In this document: piece by piece, positions 44,371 to 53,019 of the stretch
Layout: the number at the start of each line of letters is the position of its first letter
Numbering within the stretch: the first letter of the stretch is position 1
The notes under the pieces: generated by a model
Databases searched by the model: none
Told to the model about the DNA's origin: nothing
The model's input: only the letters and a program-made list of their open reading frames with translations
Origin: Sinorhizobium fredii USDA 257
GTDB taxonomy: Bacteria > Pseudomonadota > Alphaproteobacteria > Rhizobiales > Rhizobiaceae
NCBI RefSeq assembly: GCF_000265205.3
Contig: NC_018000.1
Coordinates: 3,286,001-3,350,000 of the forward strand
Reading direction: 5' to 3'
Length of the DNA stretch: 64,000 bases
Made by a program: the position numbers and the translations under genes

Positions 44371-45456
44371 CTACCGCGCCAGAAGCGACCGGCTGTTTTC
44401 GGCGTCGAAGAGATGCAGCGCATCTTCATCGAAGCAGAAGATTTGTTCCGATCCGGGGCCAAGCGATGTCCGCGGCGGTAGGCAGGCGGTGATGCGCTGT
44501 TCTCCGATCCTGGCGGTGGTCACCAGTTCCGGCCCTGTCAGCTCCATAACTTCAATGCTTGCCGGCAGGCGGATACCTCTCGCGTCCGGGGTGGCAAGCC
44601 GGAGCGCCTCGGGCCGGACGCCCACTTTGACGCGACGGGTTGCAGACACGGCGCTGCTGAAAGCTTCCGGTAGTGGAAACGCCTCGTCGGAGCCCGCAAT
44701 CCTCAAGTCCCTTGCGGTCACTTCCGCATCCAGGATGTTCATGGGCGGCGAGCCGACGAAGCCGGCGACGTAAAGCGTCGCGGGCCTGTCATAGATCTCC
44801 CCCGGGGAGCCGAGCTGCTCGATGCGGCCGTCGCGCATCACGGCGATGCGGGTGGCGAGCGTCATCGCTTCGATCTGATCATGCGTGACATAGACGACCG
44901 TAGTCTTCAGCATCTGGTGCAGGCGCTTCAGTTCCGTGCGCATCTCCATGCGCAGCTTGGCATCGAGGTTCGACAGCGGCTCGTCGAAGAGGAAAACCCG
45001 TGGATTGCGTACCAGCGCCCGGCCGATGGCGACCCGCTGACGCTGCCCGCCGGAAAGCTGGCTCGGCTTGCGGTCGAGCAGGTTCTCGATCTGGAGCAGC
45101 TTTGCGGTGTCGCGCACCGCCTTCTCCCGCTCGGCCACCGGTACCTTGCGCATCTCGAGGCCGAAGCCGATGTTGCGGGCGACGCTCATGTTCGGATAGA
45201 GCGCATAGGACTGGAACACCATGGCGATGTCGCGGTCCTTGGGATGGGCGCCGAGGATCGAGCGTTCGCCGACCAGGATGTCACCGCCGCTAGGTTCAGC
45301 GAGCCCCGCAATGATGTTCAAGAGGGTCGACTTGCCGCAGCCCGAGGATCCGAGCAGCACCAGGAACTCGCCGCTTTCCAGCGCGATATCGATGCCTTTA
45401 AGCGTTTCCATATCGCCGTAGCGTTTCTGGATATTGCGGATTTCGAGTGCGCTCAT
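44371..45456 (-). CDS. UgpC/MsmK-type sugar ABC ATPase
   Basis: 361 residues, CUT1-type ATPase: Walker A GSSGCGKSTLL, signature [16 protein letters not shown], Walker B VFLFDEPLSNLDAKLR, then a TOBE region (GSPPMNILDAEVTARDLRI, VGVRPEALRLATP). ATG 45456 overlaps the stop of the PfkB kinase by ATGA, so kinase and ATPase are one unit. The frame runs further upstream as a shadow. It powers the sugar importer encoded by the next genes on the strand. Confidence 0.92.
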   Translation of the reverse strand: MSALEIRNIQKRYGDMETLKGIDIALESGEFLVLLGSSGCGKSTLLNIIAGLAEPSGGDILVGERSILGAHPKDRDIAMVFQSYALYPNMSVARNIGFGLEMRKVPVAEREKAVRDTAKLLQIENLLDRKPSQLSGGQRQRVAIGRALVRNPRVFLFDEPLSNLDAKLRMEMRTELKRLHQMLKTTVVYVTHDQIEAMTLATRIAVMRDGRIEQLGSPGEIYDRPATLYVAGFVGSPPMNILDAEVTARDLRIAGSDEAFPLPEAFSSAVSATRRVKVGVRPEALRLATPDARGIRLPASIEVMELTGPELVTTARIGEQRITACLPPRTSLGPGSEQIFCFDEDALHLFDAENSRSLLAR

Positions 45457-46388
45457 TGACGGGCTTCCTCGACGAGGGCCGAAAGGGGCTTGCCGTAGCT
45501 GCGCGGCAGGGTGGAGATCGCTTCCGAGGCGACCGTGACGCCGATCCTCAGGCAGGCCTCCAGCGGCATGTCGGCGGCGAGCGCTGCCAGGAAGCCGGCG
45601 TTGAACACGTCGCCGGCGCCGATGGTATCGATCACGGCAACGTGCGGCGCCCCAACGGAAAATTCCTTGCCGTCGCGATCTAGGGCGAGTGCCCCGTGCG
45701 GGCCGCGCTTGACGACCACGATCGCGTCGGCAGGCATCCCCGCTTTCAGGCCGCGCGCCGCCTCGGCCGGGTCGGAACGTCCGGTCAGAGTGGTTGTTTC
45801 CACTTCGTTGAAGAGGGCGCAATGGCAGCGTTTCAGCCAGCCGAGCGTTCTCAGTCGATTGGCCTCCGTCCAGCCCTCGAGCGGCCAGCCGGTGTCGAGC
45901 GCCACGGCGATGTCGTGCGCATCCGCCCAATCGAAGAACGCGTCATAGGCAAGCGTCAGCGCATCGGTCAGGAATGCTCCGGAGAGCAGGGCGAGCCCGC
46001 CGCGAAGGCGGCTCCAGTCGAACATCGCGCGCACCTCTTCGAAGTTGAAGAGCGGCAGGTGGCCGCGGGTGGTGAAGAAGGTGCGCTCGCCGTCCGGATG
46101 AGTGATGCCGACGGAGAGCGTCGAACCCACGGCTTCAACAGGCCAATGGCGCGACCGCGCGCCGAAGGCCTCCTTCAGCCAGGTACCGAACTGGTCATTG
46201 CCGACATTGGCGGCAATCTCGTAGTCGACGCCGAGCGACTCCCAGGCGAGCGCGCTGTTTCCCGCGCAGCCGCCGACCCGCAGTTCGTCGTGGTCGACGA
46301 TGATTTCCGTGCCGGCCTTCGGCCAGGGCTCGGCAGGGCCGAGGATGAGGTCGACATTGACATTGCCGATGACTGCCAGCGGACGCAT
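45453..46388 (-). CDS. PfkB-family carbohydrate kinase
   Basis: 311 residues, ribokinase/PfkB fold: VIGNVNVDLILGPAEPWPKAGTEIIVDHDELRVGGCAGNSALAWESLGV at the N terminus and DTIGAGDVFNAGFLAALA, the GAGD signature with catalytic Asp near residue 253. Start ATG 46388 (MRPLAVIG) fits the usual PfkB start. The combination with a SIS-domain protein and a CUT1 transporter recalls fructoselysine-type (frlD/frlB) catabolism, but I cannot set the substrate. Confidence 0.88.
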   Translation of the reverse strand: MRPLAVIGNVNVDLILGPAEPWPKAGTEIIVDHDELRVGGCAGNSALAWESLGVDYEIAANVGNDQFGTWLKEAFGARSRHWPVEAVGSTLSVGITHPDGERTFFTTRGHLPLFNFEEVRAMFDWSRLRGGLALLSGAFLTDALTLAYDAFFDWADAHDIAVALDTGWPLEGWTEANRLRTLGWLKRCHCALFNEVETTTLTGRSDPAEAARGLKAGMPADAIVVVKRGPHGALALDRDGKEFSVGAPHVAVIDTIGAGDVFNAGFLAALAADMPLEACLRIGVTVASEAISTLPRSYGKPLSALVEEARQ

Positions 46389-46392
46389 CTCT

Positions 46393-47418
46393 CTACTCGC
46401 TCCGGGTGATCTTGGTGGATCGCACCGGCGTGCCGGCGTTTTCGACGCGGGCGTCGGCAAAGGCGATCATGAAGGCTTGTGCGACCGGCAGCATGGCGAA
46501 AATCGCCGCCATGCTTGCCGCTGGCCGGAAGGGAACTGTCGTCACGCCTTCGATCGGTGGCTCGCCCGATGCATCGAAGACGACCACCGGGGCACCGGCT
46601 TCGGCCGCGGAACTTGCCATTGCCGCAACAAGCCCGGCGGCCGGATCGGCGGCACGGAAAAGCACGACGCCGACGGAGGCGCCGAGCATTTCCATCGGCC
46701 CGTGCCGCAACTGTCCGCCTTCGAGCGAGAAGCAGGGCAGCCGCGACAGTTCGGTGAGGCCGAGTGCGATCGCCTCGGCGAGGCCCTGCAACCGTCGGCC
46801 GGAGGTGACGACGGCGCGGACGTCGGCGAGCGCGGTAAGCGCACCTTCGATGTCGGGAGCTTCCGGTCCCTTAAGGGCGCGAAGCGCCTCGCTCGGATCG
46901 TCCCCGAGGGCGGAAAGGATCGCAAGATGCAGCGCGAAGCTAATCGTCAGGCTGCGGGTTGCCGCGAAGGCCTGCTCGCTGCCGCCGGCGCCAACCAGTG
47001 ACGGCACGGCCTTCGCGAGAAAGGACTTCGCCTCAAGCGTCAGGCCAAATGTTTCGGTCGTGCCGCCATTCGCTTCCTTGAACCAGCGCAGCACCTCGGC
47101 ACTTTCACCGGATTGCGAGGTGATGAGAATGGTCCTGCCTTCGACAGCCAAGGGCTGGCCGAGTTGCTCGGAAAGTGGCAGGGCGACGGCCTCGATGGCA
47201 AGGGCGCGGTAGAGCGGCTCAACGGCGCGGCCGACAGCATGCGAGCCGCCCATGCCGAGAAGCAGAAGCCGGCCAGTGGACTTCAGCGATGCGGCAATCC
47301 GTGGCGCAAGAGCCGACGCTGCCTCATAGGAAGCCAAGGCATCGGCGTGCTGGCGGGCCATCTCCCGATCGATCGCGACGAGCCCGGCCGGGCGCTCTCT
47401 TGATGTTCGCATGATCAT
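46393..47418 (-). CDS. SIS-domain sugar isomerase/deglycase-like protein
   Basis: 341 residues with two SIS domains. LLLLGMGGSHAVGRAVEPLYRALAIEAVALPLSEQ and ILITSQSGESAEVLRWFKEANGG carry the SIS sugar-phosphate loop (S-Q-S-G-E-S). SLEGGQLRHGPMEMLG with the HGP motif is typical of GlmS-C/FrlB/AgaS proteins. It is neighbour to the kinase and overlaps the permease stop (ATGATCA). It likely isomerises or deglycates the phosphorylated sugar made by the PfkB enzyme. GlmS-like function is excluded by the missing glutaminase domain. Confidence 0.87.
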   Translation of the reverse strand: MIMRTSRERPAGLVAIDREMARQHADALASYEAASALAPRIAASLKSTGRLLLLGMGGSHAVGRAVEPLYRALAIEAVALPLSEQLGQPLAVEGRTILITSQSGESAEVLRWFKEANGGTTETFGLTLEAKSFLAKAVPSLVGAGGSEQAFAATRSLTISFALHLAILSALGDDPSEALRALKGPEAPDIEGALTALADVRAVVTSGRRLQGLAEAIALGLTELSRLPCFSLEGGQLRHGPMEMLGASVGVVLFRAADPAAGLVAAMASSAAEAGAPVVVFDASGEPPIEGVTTVPFRPAASMAAIFAMLPVAQAFMIAFADARVENAGTPVRSTKITRSE

Positions 47419-48260
47419 CCCTTTACGCCACCACTTGTCAGCCCGGAAATCAGGGCGCGTTGCATGACAAGGCCGATCAGCACCGGGGGCAGGGCGGCGA
47501 GCACCCCGGCGGTTGCGATCAGCCCGTAATCGGAAACACGGCCGCCGGCGAGATCGGCAATGGCGACGGTCAAGGTCTTGGCGCGCAGATCGGAGGTGAA
47601 GAGCAGCGCGTAGAAGAACTCATCCCAGGCAAGCAGGAAGGCGAAGAGCGCCGAGGTTGCCATGACGGGGGCGGCGAGCGGCAGCGTCAGCAGCCGCAGG
47701 ATCTGATCGAGCCGCGCGCCGTCTATCATTGCGGCGCTCTCGATCTCCCTCGGTATGGCATCGAAGCCGGATTTCAGGAGCCAGGTGGTGAAGGGTGCGA
47801 GAATCGTCAGGTAGACGAGCGCCAGCCCGAAGACCGAATTGAGCAGACCGAAATAGGCAAGGCCCATATAGAGCGGCACGGCAAGCGCCACCGGCGGCAG
47901 CATATAGGTGGCGATCACCGCGTAGAGCGACCAGGAGACGGCAGGCGTCCGCGACACCGCCCAGGCAGCCGGGATGGCGACCACGATCGCGGCGAGCGTT
48001 GCCATGGCGGCGACCTGCAGGCTGTTCATCAGCGAGGCGATGAAGGCGCCGCCGGCGCTGTTTTCGACCGCCGACAGCAGGATGCGATAGCGGGAGAGGT
48101 CGATTTCGCTCGGCCACCAGGCGAGCGGCTTGGCGCTGAGGTCGGCGGCCGGCGAAATGCTCATGACGAAGAGCCAGACGACCGGCGCCAGGATCACGGC
48201 AGCGAGAAGCAGGGCGCTCGCATAGACGAAGGCGGTGAAGAGCGGGCTCTGGCGTTCCAT
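47415..48260 (-). CDS. Sugar ABC permease 2 (CUT1, MalG type)
   Basis: 281 residues, six spans. The EAA loop is IPREIESAAMIDGARLDQILRLLTLPLAAPVMATSALFAFLLAWDEF, normal for MalG-like permeases. ATG 48260 overlaps the stop of permease 1 by one base (TGATG). It completes the CUT1 importer with permease 1, the UgpC-type ATPase and the binding protein. Confidence 0.9.
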   Translation of the reverse strand: MERQSPLFTAFVYASALLLAAVILAPVVWLFVMSISPAADLSAKPLAWWPSEIDLSRYRILLSAVENSAGGAFIASLMNSLQVAAMATLAAIVVAIPAAWAVSRTPAVSWSLYAVIATYMLPPVALAVPLYMGLAYFGLLNSVFGLALVYLTILAPFTTWLLKSGFDAIPREIESAAMIDGARLDQILRLLTLPLAAPVMATSALFAFLLAWDEFFYALLFTSDLRAKTLTVAIADLAGGRVSDYGLIATAGVLAALPPVLIGLVMQRALISGLTSGGVKG

Positions 48261-49141
48261 CACGAAGCTCCTGCTGCCCTGCGGAGCAGTGCGGCATAGG
48301 CGGCTGCAAGAACTGTCACGAGCAGGGTGACGATCAGCGCCAGCGACGCGCCGGAACCTGCCCGCTGGAAGGAGAAGGCTTCCTGGTAGACGAGGATCGA
48401 CAGCGTGCGCGTGCTATTAGCCGGTCCGCCGCGCGTCATCACCCAGATGATGTCGAACACCTTGAAAGCCTCGATGGTGCGTAGCACCAACGCCACCAGC
48501 AGGGGGCCAGCCAGGTACGGCATGATGACGAAGCGGAAACGATTGAAAGCACCGGCACCGTCGACGAGCGCCGCGGCAGTGATTTCGCGCGGAACGGCCT
48601 GGAGGGCGGCCAGTGCGATGAGCGCCACCAGCGGAAAATTCTTCCAGCAGTCCGCGACGATGAGGGCGGTGAGCGCCGAACCCGGTTCGCCGAGCCAGGA
48701 GCGATAGCTGTCGATCAGGCCGAACTGGGTGAGCGCCGCGTTGAGCGCGCCATACTCCGGATTGTAGATCAGCCGCCACAACGTTGCATTGACCACCGTC
48801 GGCAACGCCCAGGGCAGGATCATCAGAGCCCGGAGCGCCGTTCGGCCGCGGAACCGCTGATTGAGGAGGAGGGCGGCAAGAACGCCGAGCACCATCTCGG
48901 CGGCGACCGACACGACGGCGAACCAGGTCGTCGTAACGAGCGCCCTTCGGAAGTTCGAGCCGGTCACTATTCGCTCGTAATTGTCGAAGCCTACGAAGCT
49001 TCCCGCGGTGCCGACGAGCTTCGCGTCAGTGAAGGAAAGCCGGACCGTGTCGACGAGCGGCCAGCCGATCACGCCGATCATCACCACGAGCAGAGGCAGC
49101 ATCAGCAGCCACGCGCGCGTCGAAATCCAGGTGCCGGACAT
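48260..49141 (-). CDS. Sugar ABC permease 1 (CUT1, MalF type)
   Basis: 293 residues, about six spans (LLMLPLLVVMIGVIGWPLVDTVRLSFTD at the N terminus) and an EAA loop VPREITAAALVDGAGAFNRFRFVIMPYLAGPLLVALVL. It directly follows the binding-protein gene. The intercistronic gap between them holds a hairpin (49193-49219). Partner of permease 2. Confidence 0.9.
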   Translation of the reverse strand: MSGTWISTRAWLLMLPLLVVMIGVIGWPLVDTVRLSFTDAKLVGTAGSFVGFDNYERIVTGSNFRRALVTTTWFAVVSVAAEMVLGVLAALLLNQRFRGRTALRALMILPWALPTVVNATLWRLIYNPEYGALNAALTQFGLIDSYRSWLGEPGSALTALIVADCWKNFPLVALIALAALQAVPREITAAALVDGAGAFNRFRFVIMPYLAGPLLVALVLRTIEAFKVFDIIWVMTRGGPANSTRTLSILVYQEAFSFQRAGSGASLALIVTLLVTVLAAAYAALLRRAAGAS

Positions 49142-49192
49142 GGTTGAACCTTTACCGCTCTCGGGTCGGATTGGTGAGACTCGAGATCACAT

Positions 49193-49219
49193 GGCCCCGG
49201 ACGCGGTGCGTTCGGGGCC
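49193..49219 (-). promoter_or_regulatory. Intercistronic hairpin after binding-protein gene
   Basis: GGCCCCG (49193-49199) and CGGGGCC (49213-49219) with GACGC/GCGTT inside form a 12-pair stem (one G-U) with a 3-nt loop. It lies 14 bp past the binding-protein stop, in the gap before permease 1. No T tract, so it probably shapes relative expression. Confidence 0.65.
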
Positions 49220-49233
49220 CAGATCCGTTTGCT

Positions 49234-50472
49234 TCAGAGGCCGCTGTTTTCGGCGGCGGTCTTCAGCGCATCTTCCGGCGAAGCCTGGCCGAGCAGCGCT
49301 TCCTGGATCGCCTGCTGCAGCGCAGTCGAGAGCTCTTGATATTTCGGCGTGGTCGGCCGCGGATACATGGCGGCAAGCCCGCGCTTGGCCGCGGCGATCA
49401 GCTCTTCCTGCCCCTTGGTCACGCTGGGGTCCTCATAAGACGAGGCCCAGATCGGCAGGCTGAGCTTTGCATAGGCGTTCTGCGTTTCCTGCGAGGTCAT
49501 GTGGACGATATATTTCCACGCCTCTTCCGGATGCTTGCTGGTTGTGGTGATGCCGAGCCCCATGGATCCGTTGACGGCAGAAACCTCGCTCTTGCCGGTG
49601 ACGCCCGGAGCGGGCACGACGCCGACCTTGCCGGCCACCTTGCTCTCCTTGGGATCATTGGCGAGATTGTACATGTAGGTCCAGTTGAGCGCGAAAGCAG
49701 CTTCGCCGTTCTGGAACACCTTGCGCACATCCTCCTCTAGGAATTCCTTCGAATTCGGATTGGTGAGACCGGAGGTGTAGCTCGTCACCATGTAGTTCAG
49801 AGCGTCGAGGCCGCCACCGGTCGTGAAGGCGGGCTTGCCGCCGTCGAGAAACTTGCCGCCATAGGCGCTGACCAGTGTCGTGTAGTCGCAGATCGCCGCT
49901 TCCGCCTGCGACCAGCTCCAGGCGATCGGCGTCTGGAGGAGCCCCTTGTCCTTGATCGCCTTCGCCTGTTCGGCAAGCTCTTCCCAGGTCTTCGGCGGCG
50001 CCTTGATGCCTGCCTTTTCGAGGATTTCCTTGTTGTAGAAGAGGTATTTGGTGTCGAGGATCCATGGCATGCCGTAGCGCTTGCCGTCGTACTCGACCGT
50101 CGTCCAGGCGCCCGGCAGGATGCCCTTGTTCATCTCGTCCGTGACGCGCTCGGTGACATCGACGAGCACCTTGTTGCTGGCATATTCCGCTGGCCAGATC
50201 ACGTCGAACAGGACGACGTCGTAGCCGCCGCCCGAGCCCTGCGCCAGGACCGTCTTGTCATGCAGGCCCTCGTAGGGCACGAATTCGAGATTGATCTTCA
50301 CGTCCGGATTGGCCTTGGTGAAAGCCTCCGTCATGGCACGCACATCGGCTTCGCTGTAGGCCGCCTGCGCCATGAACAGCGCATTGAGGGTCGTTTCCGC
50401 GTGGGCCTGGCCCGCTAACGTGACGCCGAGAAGTGTCGCACCGAGTAAAACATTGCGTGTGGATTTCAACAT
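49234..50472 (-). CDS. Sugar ABC substrate-binding protein (family 1)
   Basis: 412 residues with a signal peptide (MLKSTRNVLLGATLLGVTLAGQAHA). It is an SBP family 1 protein, with FEKANPDVKINLEFVPYEG-like N lobe and SGGGYDVVLFDVIWPAEYASNKVLVDVTERV. ATG 50472 has GGAGG five bases upstream. It begins the minus-strand operon, divergent from the ROK regulator 229 bp away. The sugar is unknown. Confidence 0.9.
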   Translation of the reverse strand: MLKSTRNVLLGATLLGVTLAGQAHAETTLNALFMAQAAYSEADVRAMTEAFTKANPDVKINLEFVPYEGLHDKTVLAQGSGGGYDVVLFDVIWPAEYASNKVLVDVTERVTDEMNKGILPGAWTTVEYDGKRYGMPWILDTKYLFYNKEILEKAGIKAPPKTWEELAEQAKAIKDKGLLQTPIAWSWSQAEAAICDYTTLVSAYGGKFLDGGKPAFTTGGGLDALNYMVTSYTSGLTNPNSKEFLEEDVRKVFQNGEAAFALNWTYMYNLANDPKESKVAGKVGVVPAPGVTGKSEVSAVNGSMGLGITTTSKHPEEAWKYIVHMTSQETQNAYAKLSLPIWASSYEDPSVTKGQEELIAAAKRGLAAMYPRPTTPKYQELSTALQQAIQEALLGQASPEDALKTAAENSGL

Positions 50473-50636
50473 TGCTGCCTCCAAAGCTGATCGTTCCAGT
50501 CTGCGGGGCGCGCCCAACGGCGTGCCGGATGCGAGAATCCGTCGCGCGTCGCGACGGTCGTCGAGAACTCGATCGAAGCGTTTGCGGCGCTGACTGGCCG
50601 CTATCGTCGTTCCCCGAGGTTCTAGCGACCTCTCAT

Positions 50637-50657
50637 TAAGTCAATTGTCTTGACTTA
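50637..50657. promoter_or_regulatory. Inverted repeat in the ROK/binding-protein intergenic region
   Basis: TAAGTCAA (50637-50644) and TTGACTTA (50650-50657) form an 8-bp perfect inverted repeat with a 5-bp centre, in an AT-rich region between divergent genes. It is a good candidate operator for the ROK regulator. Confidence 0.55.
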
Positions 50658-50700
50658 TTTCTTGTTCAATATTCTAGATGTGTCAAGCGGGATTTGTGGG

Positions 50701-51930
50701 ATGAACGAGATGCGCCCGATCCGGGCCAAGAGCGGCACCAATCAGGAGGGCGCGAGTGCCCACAATAGGCGCGTCATGATCGACGCACTCCGAGTAAACG
50801 GGCAATTGTCGCGGGCCGACCTGGCGCGCGCGACCGCACTCACCAAGCAGGCTGTGTCCAACATCATCGAGGAACTCGAGCGCGACGGGCTGGTCGTCTC
50901 GCTCGCCGCCGTGCGCAAGGGACGCGGACAGCCTTCGACCCCCTATCGGCTGGTGCCGGAAGGCGCCTTTGCCATCGGCCTGCAGATCGATCGACATGTG
51001 ACGCGGACGATCGCGGTGGACCTCGTCGGCGCCGTGCTTGCGCGGGGAGAGGCGAACCTGCCCGCCGGTGGACCGGAGAGGGGGACCGAGACCATCCTCT
51101 CGCTGATCGAAAAGACCCGGCGAGAGCTGGCCGGGGTAGCGTCGCAGTCGCGCGACCGTCTCGTCGGGCTCGGCGTGGCGATGCCCGGCCCCTTCGGCAT
51201 CGATACCGATCCGGACGACCCCTGGATGATGGCACTCTGGCAACGCTTCCCGCTATCGGAAGCCTTGGCAATCGGAACGGGTCTCGACGTGCGCTTGCAA
51301 AACGATGCGGCCGCGGCGGCGACGGCCGAAAAGATGGTCGGGGCGGCCCATGGCCTGGATCAGGCGATCTGCATCTATGTCGGCTACGGGATTGGCGCCG
51401 GCCTGATCCTCGACGGAGAACTGTACCGCGGTGCCAACGGCAATGCCGGCGAAATCGGCATGATCCTCAGCAGGCCGCGACATGGAACCGAAGCTCAGCG
51501 GGCGCCGCTCGAGCATCGGGCGTCGATCGCCTCGCTCTGCAAGATTCTGGATCTCGACCCGGCCGATCCCGACCATTACCGGCAGCTCGACGATATCGCA
51601 GCGGCATCGGACGCCAGAATTGCCGATTGGATCGCCGAAGCCGCCTTTGAGCTAAGGGGCGCCGTGCAGATCCTCGAGACGATCTTCGATCCGCAGACGA
51701 TCGTGCTCTGCGGAGGCATGCCGCCAGGGCTCGCCCGCCAGCTCATCGACGCCATTCATCCGTTGCTGCCGTCGATTGCCGAACGGCGGATGCGAAGCGC
51801 GCCGCGTCTTCAGCTTGGCTTCACCGATCCCTGGGCAGTGGCGATCGGCGCAGCGGCGGAGCCGATCGGCCGGACCTTCGACCCTCGTTTCTCCGCCATT
51901 CTGAAGACCAGATCGGTCGGTCCCATCTGA
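50701..51930 (+). CDS. ROK-family transcriptional regulator
   Basis: About 409 residues. An N-terminal winged helix (NRRVMIDALRVNGQLSRADLARATALTKQAVSNIIEELERDGL) precedes a ROK domain (VGLGVAMPGPFG, ICIYVGYGIGAGLILDGELYRGANGNAGEIGM). The cysteine-rich zinc motif of sugar ROK kinases is not obvious, fitting a regulator rather than an enzyme. ATG 50701 is chosen; 50710 is possible. It is divergent from the sugar ABC operon it probably represses. Confidence 0.9.
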   Translation: MNEMRPIRAKSGTNQEGASAHNRRVMIDALRVNGQLSRADLARATALTKQAVSNIIEELERDGLVVSLAAVRKGRGQPSTPYRLVPEGAFAIGLQIDRHVTRTIAVDLVGAVLARGEANLPAGGPERGTETILSLIEKTRRELAGVASQSRDRLVGLGVAMPGPFGIDTDPDDPWMMALWQRFPLSEALAIGTGLDVRLQNDAAAAATAEKMVGAAHGLDQAICIYVGYGIGAGLILDGELYRGANGNAGEIGMILSRPRHGTEAQRAPLEHRASIASLCKILDLDPADPDHYRQLDDIAAASDARIADWIAEAAFELRGAVQILETIFDPQTIVLCGGMPPGLARQLIDAIHPLLPSIAERRMRSAPRLQLGFTDPWAVAIGAAAEPIGRTFDPRFSAILKTRSVGPI

Positions 51931-52119
51931 CCGGGAACGGCTGCGATCGTCTTGTTACTTGAAATGTTAGTGATATAGCGCTTAAATGTCGCCTTTCAGT
52001 GGGGCAAATTTCGACCGCCCTGCGATTGCTGAGAAACACCCGATCGTTTTTTACGGGTTGCGCATTCGACAAATGCATAGAGAAAAGTTTCTTTTTTCAA
52101 AAGTCAGAGGGGTTGCGGC

Positions 52120-53019
52120 ATGTCTCTTGCCAACCTTCGGCGACTTGAAGCTGAAGCCATTCATGTCCTTCGAGAAGTAGTCGCGACATTTTCGAACCCG
52201 GTCGTCCTTTATTCGATCGGAAAGGATTCGTCCGTGCTCTTGCATCTGGCCATGAAGGCGTTCTTCCCGGCAAAGCCGCCATTTCCTTTCCTGCATGTGG
52301 ACACGAGGTGGAAATTCCGGGAGATGATCAAGTTTCGCGATCGCATGGCGCGGGAACTCGGATTCAACCTTCTCGTCCATACCAACCAGGATGGCGTCGA
52401 CCAGGGCATCGGTCCCTTCACGCATGGGTCCAACCTGCACACCCATGTCATGAAGACGATCGCGCTCAGGCAAGCGCTCGAGAAATACGGCTTCGACGCG
52501 GCGCTCGCCGGAGCGCGGCGGGACGAAGAAAAGTCGCGGGCCAAGGAGCGCATGTTTTCGATCCGTAACGCGCAGCATGGATGGGACCCGAAGCGCCAGC
52601 GTCCCGAGATGTGGAAGACCTATAACACGCGCGTCGGCGCCGGCGAGACGATGCGGGTGTTTCCGCTGTCCAACTGGACCGAATTCGACATCTGGCAATA
52701 CATCCTTCAGGAAAGCATCCCGATCGTGCAGCTTTATTTCGCTGCGCCCCGACCGATCGTGCAGCGCGACGGCATGCTCATCATGGTCGACGACGAGCGT
52801 ATGCCGCTCGATCCGGGCGAAGAGGTGGCGGACCGGATGGTTCGCTTCCGGACGCTCGGTTGTTATCCGCTGACCGGCGCAATCGACTCCGAGGCTGCCA
52901 CGGTTCCGGACATATTGCGGGAGATGTTGACGGTGCGCACCTCCGAGCGGCTGAGTCGGCTGATCGACACGGACGAGGCCGGTGCGATGGAGAAGAAGAA
53001 GCGCGAGGGGTACTTCTGA
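52120..53019 (+). CDS. nodP2: Sulfate adenylyltransferase subunit 2 (NodP/CysD)
   Basis: 299 residues, the length of rhizobial NodP. PP-loop motif [20 protein letters not shown], then [28 protein letters not shown] and [10 protein letters not shown]. It makes adenylyl sulfate (APS) from ATP and sulfate with the GTPase half of NodQ. It overlaps nodQ by TGATG, so the pair is coupled. Labelled the second copy from memory of S. meliloti nodP2Q2; cysD would be equally correct. Confidence 0.9.
   Translation: MSLANLRRLEAEAIHVLREVVATFSNPVVLYSIGKDSSVLLHLAMKAFFPAKPPFPFLHVDTRWKFREMIKFRDRMARELGFNLLVHTNQDGVDQGIGPFTHGSNLHTHVMKTIALRQALEKYGFDAALAGARRDEEKSRAKERMFSIRNAQHGWDPKRQRPEMWKTYNTRVGAGETMRVFPLSNWTEFDIWQYILQESIPIVQLYFAAPRPIVQRDGMLIMVDDERMPLDPGEEVADRMVRFRTLGCYPLTGAIDSEAATVPDILREMLTVRTSERLSRLIDTDEAGAMEKKKREGYF

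Noticed and set aside
51931..52119. Possible nod box before nodP
   Set aside because: No convincing match to the nod-box pattern was seen, so the copy is treated as non-nod-regulated.
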